Part shown: positions 46,758 to 55,928 of the stretch, one piece after another | Position numbering within the stretch: the stretch's first letter is position 1 | Layout of the letters: every line of letters begins with the position of its first letter | Assembly (NCBI GenBank): GCA_039970095.1 | Contig: JBDVMP010000108.1 | Coordinates: 76,063-140,062, forward strand | Length of the DNA stretch: 64,000 nt | Origin: JAMZMI01 sp039970095 | Lineage (GTDB): Bacteria > Bacteroidota > Bacteroidia > Cytophagales > Cyclobacteriaceae | Direction of reading: 5' to 3' | Made by a program: the position numbers and the translations under genes | Notes under the pieces: generated by a model | Told to the model about the DNA's origin: nothing | Databases searched by the model: none | The model's input: the letters and a program-made list of their open reading frames with translations, nothing else

Positions 46758-46890
46758 CTTTGTCAGAATTCAGTTTGTGATAGAGCAATTAAGTATTAAA
46801 TATGCGCCTATCAAAAAGTATCCATGAAAGTATTTAAAAAATTTCAGGATATTTTAGCACAGATTTTTAGACTAGAAAGAGAGAGAAGGC

Positions 46891-49212
46891 ATGGCAAAAA
46901 ACCTGGTAATAGTAGAGTCCCCTGCAAAGGCAAAAACAATAGAGGGGTATTTAGGCAAGGACTATACGGTAAAATCCAGCTACGGTCACGTGCGGGACTT
47001 ACCCAAAGGTGATAAGGCAATAGATATCGAAAATGGCTTCAAGCCAACATATGAAGTTTCGTCGGATAAGAAAGATGTAATCCGAGAATTGAAAAAACTA
47101 ACCAAGGATGCCGAAACAATCTACCTTGCTAGTGATGATGACCGTGAAGGAGAAGCTATTTCATGGCATCTAAAAGAAGCCCTGAATCTGAATGACTCCA
47201 ATACGCGAAGGATAGTATTTAGAGAAATTACCAAAAATGCCATCCAAAATGCCATTCAAAACCCAAGAGGAATAGATATAGACCTTGTAAATGCCCAGCA
47301 GGCCAGAAGAATATTAGATCGTCTGGTTGGGTTCGAACTCTCTCCAGTGCTTTGGAAAAAAGTAAAAAGAGGACTTTCCGCTGGTCGGGTGCAATCTGTC
47401 GCGGTGAGACTTGTCGTCGAAAGAGAAAGAGAAATCGAAAAATTTGAGGCAGTTTCAAGTTTCAAAGTATCAGCCTACTTCAATCTCGATGGAGGCAAAA
47501 CTCTTCAAGCTGAGCTTGGTAAAAAATTCAAAACAGAGGAAGAGGCTCAGCAATTTTTAGAGAAATGTACCAGTGCCGATTTCAAAATAGACAACCTCGA
47601 AACCAAGCCTGCCAAAAAGAGCCCTGCGCCCCCATTTACAACTTCCACGCTACAGCAAGAGGCAAGTAGAAAGCTGGGATATTCTGTATCATATACCATG
47701 TCGCTGGCACAAAAGCTTTATGAAGCTGGTAAGATCACATATATGAGAACTGACTCAGTGAACTTATCGCAAGAGGCTATCAACGGAGCAAATGCGGAGA
47801 TCTCTTCTGCTTATGGCAATGATTTTATCCAGAACAGAACATACAAAACCAAATCAGCATCTGCTCAGGAAGCTCACGAAGCAATAAGACCCACCAACTT
47901 CAACATGCACAACATGGGTGGTAGTGGAGCAGAAGGTAGGTTATACGAACTCATTTGGAAACGAGCTATTGCGTCGCAAATGGCCGACGCGAAATTGGAA
48001 AAAACCACTGCTACGATCGGTATTTCTACCGCGGAAGAGACTCTAGTAGCAAGAGGTGAGATGATCAAGTTTGAAGGTTTTCTGAAGGTTTACCTGGAAT
48101 CTACTGATGATGAGGAAGATGAAGAACAAAAGGGAATGCTTCCTCCTTTGACCATCGGACAAGAGCTGGAGCTAAGAGACATGATCGCCAAAGAAGGCTT
48201 CACCCGCCCTCCGGCAAGATACACTGAAGCGAGTTTGGTAAAGCAGCTTGAAGAAAAAGGGATAGGAAGACCATCTACATATGCGCCAACTATTTCTACC
48301 ATCCAGAAGAGAGAATATGTGGTAAAAGAAGAACGTGATGGTCGTGAAAGACAGTACGTTGAGCTGACCTTAGCCAAAGGAAAAACAAAAAAAGAAGTCA
48401 AAAAAGAGATTACGGGAGCGGAGAAGAACAAGCTCTTCCCAACTAATATTGCCATGATTGTCAATGACTTTTTGGTAGAGCATTTTGACAATGTGGTGGA
48501 CTATTCGTTTACGGCGGACGTGGAAAAAGAGTTTGATGACATAGCCAATGGTGGAGTGTCATGGGAACAGATGATCAAAAACTTCTATGGAAAGTTTCAC
48601 TCTAAGGTGGAAAACACTGAAAACATAGAACGAGCAGACATCAGTGCAGCCAGAGAGCTAGGTGAAGACCCAAAAACAGGAAAAAATATCTATGTGCGTA
48701 TGGGCCGCTATGGCGCTTACGTTCAGTTGGGAGAGTCACCTGAAAATGAGGAAGATGAAAAGCCGCAATATGCCAGCCTAAGAAAAGGGCAGTTTATAGA
48801 AAACATTTCATTGGAAGAAGCTCTGGAGCTTTTTAAGCTACCAAGGCAAGTCGGAGAATTTGAGGACAAAGTTATGACGGCTGCCATCGGCAGGTTTGGC
48901 CCTTACATTCGCCATGATGGCAAGTTCGTGTCAATTCCTAAAGACAAAGACCCGCTAACGATAACAGCTGATGAGTCAGTAGAGTTGATTTTGGCAAAAA
49001 GAGAACTAGATGCTAATAAATACATCAAGACATTTGATGAAGATCCTGACGTTCAGGTGCTGAATGGTCGCTTTGGACCTTACATCAAGTTTGGAAAAAA
49101 GAATGTGAAAATCCCTAAGGATAAAGTTCCGGAAGAGCTTACCTATGAGGAGTGTAAAGACCTTGCGGCAAAAGCCCCCGAGAAAAAAGGAAGGGGAAGG
49201 AAAAAAAAGTAA
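46891..49212 (+). CDS. topA: DNA topoisomerase I
   Basis: A 773-residue type IA topoisomerase that relaxes negative supercoils. The TOPRIM domain begins KNLVIVESPAKAKTIEGYLG and has the DDDREGEAI metal site. The active-site tyrosine is Y284 in ITYMRTDSV. The C-terminal part holds three topoisomerase C-terminal repeats with the pattern GRFGPYIRHDGKF / GRFGPYIKFGKKN, and a basic tail (KKGRGRKKK). Cysteine zinc fingers of the E. coli enzyme are absent, normal for this phylum. The start at 46891 is preceded by AGAGAGAAGG. Confidence 0.97.
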   Translation: MAKNLVIVESPAKAKTIEGYLGKDYTVKSSYGHVRDLPKGDKAIDIENGFKPTYEVSSDKKDVIRELKKLTKDAETIYLASDDDREGEAISWHLKEALNLNDSNTRRIVFREITKNAIQNAIQNPRGIDIDLVNAQQARRILDRLVGFELSPVLWKKVKRGLSAGRVQSVAVRLVVEREREIEKFEAVSSFKVSAYFNLDGGKTLQAELGKKFKTEEEAQQFLEKCTSADFKIDNLETKPAKKSPAPPFTTSTLQQEASRKLGYSVSYTMSLAQKLYEAGKITYMRTDSVNLSQEAINGANAEISSAYGNDFIQNRTYKTKSASAQEAHEAIRPTNFNMHNMGGSGAEGRLYELIWKRAIASQMADAKLEKTTATIGISTAEETLVARGEMIKFEGFLKVYLESTDDEEDEEQKGMLPPLTIGQELELRDMIAKEGFTRPPARYTEASLVKQLEEKGIGRPSTYAPTISTIQKREYVVKEERDGRERQYVELTLAKGKTKKEVKKEITGAEKNKLFPTNIAMIVNDFLVEHFDNVVDYSFTADVEKEFDDIANGGVSWEQMIKNFYGKFHSKVENTENIERADISAARELGEDPKTGKNIYVRMGRYGAYVQLGESPENEEDEKPQYASLRKGQFIENISLEEALELFKLPRQVGEFEDKVMTAAIGRFGPYIRHDGKFVSIPKDKDPLTITADESVELILAKRELDANKYIKTFDEDPDVQVLNGRFGPYIKFGKKNVKIPKDKVPEELTYEECKDLAAKAPEKKGRGRKKK

Positions 49213-49260
49213 CAGAGGATAGGGTCTCGCGAATTGGAAGACCAACACCCGCATACTCTA

Positions 49261-49303
49261 AAAAATAAGAGGCCGTTCAAAGTGTATTTGAGCGGCCTCT
49301 TTG
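49261..49303. terminator. Bidirectional terminator between topA and the HTH-Fic gene
   Basis: A 15-bp stem with one G-T pair, AAGAGGCCGTTCAAA (49267-49281) and TTTGAGCGGCCTCTT (49287-49301), separates the convergent genes. On the minus strand it is followed by a U-rich run interrupted once; on the plus strand the U-run is short. Confidence 0.8.
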
Positions 49304-49304
49304 G

Positions 49305-50369
49305 TCATACCATCTTCAAATGCTCTTGCAATGAAGATATAACTGAGTTAACCACCAGCCCATAAAACGGCTCAGGATTGTTGTTCACCTGAACTTCTTC
49401 CAGAGATTTATAATACTCCAAACGGCTGCTCAGATCACCTTTAATATGAGTAAGCGTATAACCATTTTGAAGCATCACCACATTCATCAGCAACCTTGAA
49501 GTCCTGCCATTTCCATCTATAAACGGATGTATACTGACAAGCCGCTCATGAACTTCGGCTGCCAGAATCAAAGGATGAAGGAGCCGTTTCTGATTTTGGT
49601 AATGTCTAAAAAAGTCTTCCATCAGCTTATCCAGCATATATGGCTGTGGTGGCTCGTGCCTGCTTCCGCTTATCCTCACCGGCACCTGCCTGTACACTCC
49701 TGCATTTTGCGAGTCAACACCTTTCAATATTAGCGAGTGCAATTCCAATAACGTTCTTTTTGAAATAGTCTCCCTATTTGAAATCATAAGAGCAACATAG
49801 TTCAGAGCATCTATGTGATTCACTGCCTCTAAATGCTCTCTCATAGATTTCCCCCCAATGGTCAAACCTTCCCTCACTACCAGATGTGTTTCCTGGAGGC
49901 TCAGTGTGTTGCCCTCTATCCTATTACTCTCATAAGTGTTTTCTATATCAAAAAACTCGCGCATTTTAACAAGCTGAGTTTGGTTGAGCGGCTTGGTTTT
50001 TTCCCACGAGTTTTTTAGTTCATCAGCATACTGAAGTTTCTCTTTCAGCTCCGATGACACATCAGGCACATCAAATGTTTTGGAGCTTTTTAGGTACTCA
50101 ACCCTCGTCTCAGCCACGGCGAGAGCCTCGGCAGCCTGAGGTTCATATTTGACAATTTTGATGATCTTTTCGGCCAACCATTCGACTTTTAACCTTTCCA
50201 AATCCACGTTAAGATTCGTCGATAACTTTTCTAATTGCTCATAGGTGGGCACTCTGGTGCCTGATTCAAATTTACTTACCAGTGCCTGATCTATATTGAG
50301 AAATGCAGCTACTTCACGGGTTTTCAAACCCATCTTAACCCTACCTTCTTTTAAAATTTCTTGAAGCAT
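49305..50369 (-). CDS. HTH-Fic fusion protein (AMPylase-type)
   Basis: A 354-residue protein. Residues 1-65 form an XRE-type HTH (KTREVAAFLNIDQALVSKFESG). A linker with SNRIEGN follows: this fits the class II inhibitory motif (S/T)xxxE(G/N), with E152 expected to block ATP. The Fic core has the full motif HPFIDGNGR (281-289). Fic enzymes mostly transfer AMP to target hydroxyl groups. The fused DNA-binding domain and the palindromic site over its promoter suggest self-repression. No separate antitoxin gene is adjacent. The target is unknown. Confidence 0.92.
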   Translation of the reverse strand: MLQEILKEGRVKMGLKTREVAAFLNIDQALVSKFESGTRVPTYEQLEKLSTNLNVDLERLKVEWLAEKIIKIVKYEPQAAEALAVAETRVEYLKSSKTFDVPDVSSELKEKLQYADELKNSWEKTKPLNQTQLVKMREFFDIENTYESNRIEGNTLSLQETHLVVREGLTIGGKSMREHLEAVNHIDALNYVALMISNRETISKRTLLELHSLILKGVDSQNAGVYRQVPVRISGSRHEPPQPYMLDKLMEDFFRHYQNQKRLLHPLILAAEVHERLVSIHPFIDGNGRTSRLLMNVVMLQNGYTLTHIKGDLSSRLEYYKSLEEVQVNNNPEPFYGLVVNSVISSLQEHLKMV

Positions 50370-50377
50370 GATAAATC

Positions 50378-50419
50378 AAATTATGACCAATAATTTCATG
50401 ACAAAATTAGTCATAATTT
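50378..50419 (-). promoter_or_regulatory. Operator and -7 element of the HTH-Fic gene
   Basis: Perfect 10-bp inverted repeats AAATTATGAC (50378-50387) and GTCATAATTT (50410-50419), with a third half-site TCATGAC between them. The -7 element TAATTTTG (minus, 50402-50409) lies between the arms. This is the layout of an autorepressed promoter bound by the protein's own HTH domain. Confidence 0.6.
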
Positions 50420-50421
50420 TG

Positions 50422-50451
50422 AAGAAAAGAAAACGCAGACTAATCTGCGTT
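50422..50451 (-). terminator. Intrinsic terminator of dnaN
   Basis: Stem AACGCAGA (50432-50439) / TCTGCGTT (50444-50451), loop CTAA, then a U-rich stretch (UUUUCUUUUC) on the minus strand, 16 nt after the dnaN stop. Confidence 0.75.
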
Positions 50452-50467
50452 CCTTTTTAATATTCTA

Positions 50468-51592
50468 TTATACCTGATTATTTAACATAACCGGCATTAC
50501 TAGCATCAAGATATCTTCATTTTCGTCTTTATCATTTGGTGTGATAATACCAGCTCTATTCGGAGCACTCAACTTCAATGTAAGGTCTTCTGCGTCAAGA
50601 TTGTTTAGCATCTCAATCAAAAACTTGGCGTTGAATCCTATTTCGATATCCTCGCCATCATGCTCGCATGACAATCTCTCGTTAGCCTCATTGGAGAAGT
50701 CGAGATCTTCTGCCGAAATCATCAACTCGCTACCAGCAATTTTCAACCTCACCTGATGTGTAGTCTTGTTTGCATAAATAGCAATCCTTTTCAAAGAACT
50801 CAACAAAGCACCTTTATTGATCACCATGCTGTTGTTGTTGTCAGCAGGAATTACGTTTTCATAATCTGGAAAACGCTCATCGATCAAACGACAGATCATC
50901 TTCACATTGTTGAAGTTGAAAAATGCGTTTGAAGCATTGAATTCAACATTCACATTGGTATTCTCACTAGGCAAGGTGGTCTTCAAAAGCGTCAAAGCTT
51001 TTCGAGGGATGATCATGCTGTGCCCCATATCTGCAGCCACGTCCACTCTTCTGTATCGGATCAGCCTATGGCTATCCGTTGCAACAAACGTAGTATTCGT
51101 TTCATCCAACTTCACGTATACGCCAGTCATAGCCGGGCGAAGCTCATCATTGCTCGTCGCGAAGATGGTATTGTTGATAGCTTGCGAAAGCACACCGGAA
51201 GCCATGTTCACAGAGTATCCGTCGGAAACTGCCGGAATCTTAGGAAAGTCCGTAGCATTTTCTCCGGACAACTTATATCTACCATTATCAGAGTTGATCT
51301 CGATGCTATAGGTATCAGAATCTATAGAAAAGGTCACTGGTTGCTCTGGTAAGTTCCTCAGCGTTTCCAACAAAATTTTGGCAGGAATCGCTATGCTTCC
51401 ATCCTCTTTGGCTTCAACCTCCATTTCGGTAATCATACTTGTCTGCAAATCAGACGCTGTAATGGTCAACGTACCATCCGTGATTTCGAAAAGGAAATTC
51501 TCCAAAATAGGCACAACCGGATTGGTAGTGATAACCCCATTGATGGCAGAAAGCTGTTTCAAAAGGTAGGAAGAGGAAACAATAAATTTCAT
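50468..51592 (-). CDS. dnaN: DNA polymerase III beta sliding clamp
   Basis: A 374-residue sliding clamp with the three-domain family layout: N-terminal MKFIVSSSYLLKQLSAINGVI, central FVATDSHRLIRYRR, C-terminal LMLVMPVMLNNQV. It rings DNA as a dimer and tethers polymerase III and other proteins. It is not beside dnaA here; it follows the gliding ABC operon, 120 nt after a DUF4340-like gene, and has its own promoter and terminator. Confidence 0.97.
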   Translation of the reverse strand: MKFIVSSSYLLKQLSAINGVITTNPVVPILENFLFEITDGTLTITASDLQTSMITEMEVEAKEDGSIAIPAKILLETLRNLPEQPVTFSIDSDTYSIEINSDNGRYKLSGENATDFPKIPAVSDGYSVNMASGVLSQAINNTIFATSNDELRPAMTGVYVKLDETNTTFVATDSHRLIRYRRVDVAADMGHSMIIPRKALTLLKTTLPSENTNVNVEFNASNAFFNFNNVKMICRLIDERFPDYENVIPADNNNSMVINKGALLSSLKRIAIYANKTTHQVRLKIAGSELMISAEDLDFSNEANERLSCEHDGEDIEIGFNAKFLIEMLNNLDAEDLTLKLSAPNRAGIITPNDKDENEDILMLVMPVMLNNQV

Positions 51593-51668
51593 ATTGGTAT
51601 TTTATTTAAGTGCCAGCAAATGTTGTTGCATTTTTTTGGCGATTGGTTATCATGTTGGATTTGGGCGT

Positions 51669-51676
51669 CAAATTTA
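51669..51676 (-). promoter_or_regulatory. -7 element of dnaN
   Basis: TAAATTTG on the minus strand fits TAnnTTTG and lies 77 nt before the ATG. No clear TTG sits at 19 bp. It is followed at once by ACGCCCAAA, nearly the same as at the tex promoter. Confidence 0.45.
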
Positions 51677-51712
51677 AGAACAAAAGTTGATAAATCAGCC
51701 TTAAAGTCCGTA

Positions 51713-52609
51713 TCACTCGGCGAGTTTAAAATCATCTCTGGACATCAGCATATTACTGATCCTTCTCCTGTCAAGGATGACCATTTCCCCGATGCTATTT
51801 TTTACCAAATTAAAACCCTCTTTTTCCAGCGAAGGGTATATAATCAGGGTCTCCGGGGCGCTGTAATTAATTGATTCTAAAGTAAGAGTAGCCAACGGCC
51901 TGGTCTGTACAAGACTATCGTAACGCGGAAAACGCCCTCTACTTATTCGCTCGTTGGCCTGCAAGTACTGGAACTGATTGAGGTAATCAACCACAAAACC
52001 GGAATCCAGTTTGTTTACCCCTGAGACATTGAAAAACTCTTCATTAAAACCAATCTCAAAATCCTTTTCATCCGATTCCGTATAGTCCAAATTCAACCTT
52101 TGGATTGTTCGCCAACTACCATTGAAAATCAACCTGTCTCGCCACTGATCCGCATTTAGTTCGAAAATACTCGCTAAATAATCCCTGTACCCGGGGATCT
52201 CTACTTCGTAGGATTTTCCATTTTTAGTGAAATAGGTTTTCGTTTGAGTGGCATTGCCTGATACCATAAAAGAATCATTGTTCAATTTGACCTTGACACC
52301 ATCTTTTACAGCTTCGTGAACAGGGCGCTTCACCCGCACCCTTTGCATAATTGAAAAAAGTAACCTCCGCAAACCCTCATCCATTCGGTGCTGACCGTTG
52401 AGCTCCCAACCTTCGTCTGACCTATTCATCTCCACCACCTTATCACCAAACGTCAACTGGACGCTCGAAACAGACGCAGTGTCAGCCACAGTAAACATAT
52501 GTTCGTCAAATGTGGTTTTGGAGCCTTTTCCCGGAAGGAGAAAAATCACAAGGTTGATTATCAAAACCAACACAATCAACCCGAAAAGTCGTTTATTCTT
52601 CTTTTCCAT
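51713..52609 (-). CDS. DUF4340-like membrane-anchored protein, gliding ABC operon
   Basis: A 298-residue protein with one N-terminal membrane helix (about residues 9-27, LFGLIVLVLIINLVIFLLPG), then a periplasmic domain of beta strands resembling DUF4340 proteins, which often accompany GldG-type ABC systems. The ATG at 52609 overlaps the gldG stop by one base (TAATG); a longer frame would run inside gldG. It probably works with the GldAFG transporter, but this is from position only. Confidence 0.75.
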   Translation of the reverse strand: MEKKNKRLFGLIVLVLIINLVIFLLPGKGSKTTFDEHMFTVADTASVSSVQLTFGDKVVEMNRSDEGWELNGQHRMDEGLRRLLFSIMQRVRVKRPVHEAVKDGVKVKLNNDSFMVSGNATQTKTYFTKNGKSYEVEIPGYRDYLASIFELNADQWRDRLIFNGSWRTIQRLNLDYTESDEKDFEIGFNEEFFNVSGVNKLDSGFVVDYLNQFQYLQANERISRGRFPRYDSLVQTRPLATLTLESINYSAPETLIIYPSLEKEGFNLVKNSIGEMVILDRRRISNMLMSRDDFKLAE

Positions 52610-54294
52610 TAAGCCTGATTTTTCTTTTTGCGAACGATTGCCTTGGCCACACCAAATAGCAACAAAAGCAATACGGGCGCTCCCAAATTGACAACCTGCC
52701 ACTTCAAGCGTTCTTCTTTTACTTTTACTTTGTCCAGAGGACGGATCTTAATCTCCTTTGTCCGGGACTGAATAATCCCTTCATCATCCATGAGATAATC
52801 AATAAGGTTCAAAATCAAATCTTCGTTTGCGTATTGAGCCTGACTATAAGGCTCCATACCCAAAGCCAAAGGCTTTCCGTCTTCTAAACTCAATTCATTC
52901 CTTATCAAATCGCCATCGGCGATGACCACCACTTTGGAATCCACTCCATCTTCTATCATTTCATTGCGACTCATTCCTTTAGGAGGAAATTTATTCTTGT
53001 AAAGCGAAGTAAACGCTCCCTCAAGCAGATAACCCACAGGCTTAGGGCCCGATTGAAATTTATCCGGCAGCAATTCACTTTTCAAATCATTGAAACTCAC
53101 CTGAACGGGCGAACCCAAAACTTTTGTGTGAGCTGAAGTGAGCATCAAAGGTGTTTTCTTTACACCTATGGCCTTCACCGTATCGATAGTAGAGCCAAAG
53201 CGCACCATCACAGCATCCAGATTTTTGACCACCGGGTGGTCACCATAATTCGTGATTATTGGGAAATATGGCCATGGTAGCATTCGTATCTGTGGCTGAT
53301 TGCCAATATTGCCAGCCACAATCGGAAAGTCTCCACAGTTGAGGTCAACCACATAATCCTGATTGATTCTGACTCCATATTTGAATAGCATGTCGGCAAG
53401 GTTAGTCTCATAAGGAATGGCCACAGTTCCATCTCCTGAGGCACTATCCATGTTGACTCGCAGTGCATCAAGGAAAAACAAAAGCTTTCCTCCTTTCATG
53501 AGGTATTGATCCAAAAGATACTTCTCGCGATTTGAAAATTTGGAAGTTGGCTTAGCCACAACTAAAAGATCGTACCCCACAATGGGACTTTTCTTTTCTG
53601 GAAGATTGAGTCTAAACAGATCGTATTTTGACAAAACCAGATTTGTAAACCCTGCTAGTTGTGCAGTATCAGGCTCATTGTGCCCCACAACCAGTCCTAC
53701 TCTTTTCCTCCTCAACTCCGACAATTGGATCAACCCACTGGCCAGTTCATACTCCAGACCTTCGATAGATTGATTAATCATTTCCTCAGGGCTAGTGGTT
53801 CGGTTACCTTTCAAAAGGTTAATACCAATCTCCTGGCCGTGATAAGAAAGAATCAGCCCAGGGAAAACCCATTTCTGGGAAGTTTGGCCGTCTTGTGTAT
53901 AGTTCAGATTGGTTGGTTGCAACCCACGCTGAATCAAATCCTGGTAATACTTATTTCGTGCCTTGGCGCTTTGAGCCACCGACGGATCAATGAATTTATA
54001 ATTGATGTTTGTTTGAGCATATATCGAAAACTCCTCTAGCGTCTCACGAATGGATTTTTGAAACCTGAGAAAGTTTGATGGCAACTCTCCCGCCAGATAA
54101 ACTTCAACGTAAACATCTTCATCGAGTCGCTCAAGGAGGTTTTTCGTTTGATCGGACAGACTAAACCTATTCTCCTCAGTCATGTCCACGCGAACCCTAA
54201 ACTGATTGGACAACTGAAAAACCAACCACACCCCCAGCACAGTAAGCGCGATCTGCAAAACCAAATTTAACCGATGACTATTCCAACTGATCAT
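52609..54294 (-). CDS. gldG: Gliding motility ABC transporter component GldG
   Basis: A 561-residue protein with membrane helices near both ends (about 10-27 and 530-550) and a large periplasmic part of the ABC_transp_aux type (LNYTQDGQTSQKWVFPGLILSYHGQEIGINL, then KVGLVVGHNEPD-like segment with RKRVGLVVGHNEPDTAQL). GldG with GldA and GldF forms an ABC transporter needed for gliding in Flavobacterium johnsoniae. Start overlaps gldF by 4 nt. Confidence 0.92.
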   Translation of the reverse strand: MISWNSHRLNLVLQIALTVLGVWLVFQLSNQFRVRVDMTEENRFSLSDQTKNLLERLDEDVYVEVYLAGELPSNFLRFQKSIRETLEEFSIYAQTNINYKFIDPSVAQSAKARNKYYQDLIQRGLQPTNLNYTQDGQTSQKWVFPGLILSYHGQEIGINLLKGNRTTSPEEMINQSIEGLEYELASGLIQLSELRRKRVGLVVGHNEPDTAQLAGFTNLVLSKYDLFRLNLPEKKSPIVGYDLLVVAKPTSKFSNREKYLLDQYLMKGGKLLFFLDALRVNMDSASGDGTVAIPYETNLADMLFKYGVRINQDYVVDLNCGDFPIVAGNIGNQPQIRMLPWPYFPIITNYGDHPVVKNLDAVMVRFGSTIDTVKAIGVKKTPLMLTSAHTKVLGSPVQVSFNDLKSELLPDKFQSGPKPVGYLLEGAFTSLYKNKFPPKGMSRNEMIEDGVDSKVVVIADGDLIRNELSLEDGKPLALGMEPYSQAQYANEDLILNLIDYLMDDEGIIQSRTKEIKIRPLDKVKVKEERLKWQVVNLGAPVLLLLLFGVAKAIVRKKKNQA

Positions 54295-55016
54295 TTCTTA
54301 AACCCCAGGATTAGTTTGGTCAACATTAGAATGATCGTGATCATCCCCACAAAATAAGCTACATCGAGCAAGTCTACGAGTCCCTTACTCATAGATGAGT
54401 AATGTGCCATGATTCCTAAATCAGAAATGAAATAGGACCAGCCGGACCACACGTCTATTGCGGCAATGGAATCGAACCCGGCATAAAGTAAAAAGCTCAG
54501 AAATGCAGAAAGGATAAACGAAACAATCTGGTTGCCCGTAAGCGCTGAGGCAAGGATTCCCACGGATGTGAAAACACCCCCCAACAACAAAAGCCCGATA
54601 TAAGAGCCCATGATGCCCGGAGTATCCAGGTTGCCAGCTGGGTTGCCCAATTGCGATAGCGAAAAGTAATACACCAACGTCGGGACAATTGAGAAGAAAA
54701 CCAGAAAGTATCCGGCAAAGAATTTCCCAAGAATGACATCAATCTCTTTGAACGGGAGTGTATAAAGCAGTTCCAGAGTGCCGTTGCGTTTCTCTTCAGC
54801 GAAAGACTTCATGGTGATGGCCGGAATCAAAAACATGAAGACATATGGCCCGAGTGAAAATACAGGCTCCATGCTGGCATAGCCATAATCCAGCACATTC
54901 GTATCTGGAAAAACCCACATGAGCAAACCAATACCAACCAGAAAAACGCCGATCACTACATATGCGATAAGTGAGTCCAAAAATTCGTTTATCTCCTTCA
55001 GAAATATACTGATCAT
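54291..55016 (-). CDS. gldF: Gliding motility ABC transporter permease GldF
   Basis: A 241-residue inner-membrane permease with about six hydrophobic segments (for example YVVIGVFLVGIGLLMWVF, FILSAFLSFLLYAGF) and the conserved cytoplasmic loop FAEEKRNGTLELLYTLPFKEIDVILGKF of ABC-2 type permeases. It partners with GldA and GldG. It overlaps gldA and gldG by 4 nt each, so the three are translationally coupled. Confidence 0.93.
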   Translation of the reverse strand: MISIFLKEINEFLDSLIAYVVIGVFLVGIGLLMWVFPDTNVLDYGYASMEPVFSLGPYVFMFLIPAITMKSFAEEKRNGTLELLYTLPFKEIDVILGKFFAGYFLVFFSIVPTLVYYFSLSQLGNPAGNLDTPGIMGSYIGLLLLGGVFTSVGILASALTGNQIVSFILSAFLSFLLYAGFDSIAAIDVWSGWSYFISDLGIMAHYSSMSKGLVDLLDVAYFVGMITIILMLTKLILGFKK

Positions 55017-55927
55017 CTCTTCTGATTTTGGGTTAAACGATGGAAAATCTCTTCGAGGGACTTTTGGGCTTTCGTCAAACTCACGAGCGGCAGGTCATAC
55101 TCTGAGGTAATTTTTAGCAGCTCAGCCCTAAGATCATCACGATCTGATTCTATGAGGTAAGCATTGTCTCCGTAGGGTTTCACCTTAAACCCCTGCCCTT
55201 CAAACAGGCTGATTTCTATCTCATTTTCGAAGGTTATGATGATACCATTGGCTTCATTCATTCCTTCCTTGAGTAAACTGAGTTTATCATCCGCTACAAT
55301 CTGCCCCTTGTCTATTATCACCACTTTGTCGCAGATGGCCTCCACCTCCTGCATGATGTGAGTAGACAGAATCACGGTTTTGTCCGCACTAATGTTTTTG
55401 ATTACTTCACGAATTTCGAGAATTTGATTTGGATCAAGCCCTGTCGTTGGTTCATCCAAAACCAAAACCGACGGGTTATGAATAAGTGCTTGTGCAAGAC
55501 CAACACGCTGACGATACCCTTTTGATAACGCGCCTATCTTCTTTTTACGTTCGCGCTGAAGTCCGACAGTTTCTATCATCTCCTCCACCCTGCTGTTCAG
55601 CTTTGACCCTTTGATATCATATGCTCCACCGATGAATCTTAAAAATTCGCGCACATACATATCCAGATAAAGCGGGTTGTGCTCAGGCAGATAACCGGTA
55701 AGCTTTTTTACCTTAAGGGAATTGTCAGTTACTGAGACACCATCCAGCGCTATAGATCCGGAGGTTGGCTGCACGTAACCTACAGCCATTTTCATGGTAG
55801 TAGATTTTCCTGCTCCATTAGGACCCAAAAATCCCGTAACCTTACCCTTAGGCGCTTCAAAACTGATAGCATGCACAGCGTATTGCTCGCCATACATTTT
55901 GGTCAAATCCTGAATGATAACAGACAT
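55013..55927 (-). CDS. gldA: Gliding motility ABC transporter ATP-binding protein GldA
   Basis: A 304-residue ABC ATPase: Walker A GPNGAGKST (about 36-44), signature LSKGYRQRVGLAQAL, Walker B VLVLDEPTTGLDP, and the H-loop STHIMQEV. The C-terminal 90 residues follow GldA-type proteins. The ATG at 55927 lies 1 nt after the SDR stop; an upstream extension would run into that gene. In F. johnsoniae gldA is apart from gldFG; here all three are in one operon. Confidence 0.92.
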   Translation of the reverse strand: MSVIIQDLTKMYGEQYAVHAISFEAPKGKVTGFLGPNGAGKSTTMKMAVGYVQPTSGSIALDGVSVTDNSLKVKKLTGYLPEHNPLYLDMYVREFLRFIGGAYDIKGSKLNSRVEEMIETVGLQRERKKKIGALSKGYRQRVGLAQALIHNPSVLVLDEPTTGLDPNQILEIREVIKNISADKTVILSTHIMQEVEAICDKVVIIDKGQIVADDKLSLLKEGMNEANGIIITFENEIEISLFEGQGFKVKPYGDNAYLIESDRDDLRAELLKITSEYDLPLVSLTKAQKSLEEIFHRLTQNQKR

Positions 55928-55928
55928 C

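Noticed and set aside
46824..47012. A 62-codon plus-strand frame starting before topA
   Set aside because: It overlaps the topA start in another frame and reads into topA codons. The topA start at 46891 has a purine-rich site and matches the family.
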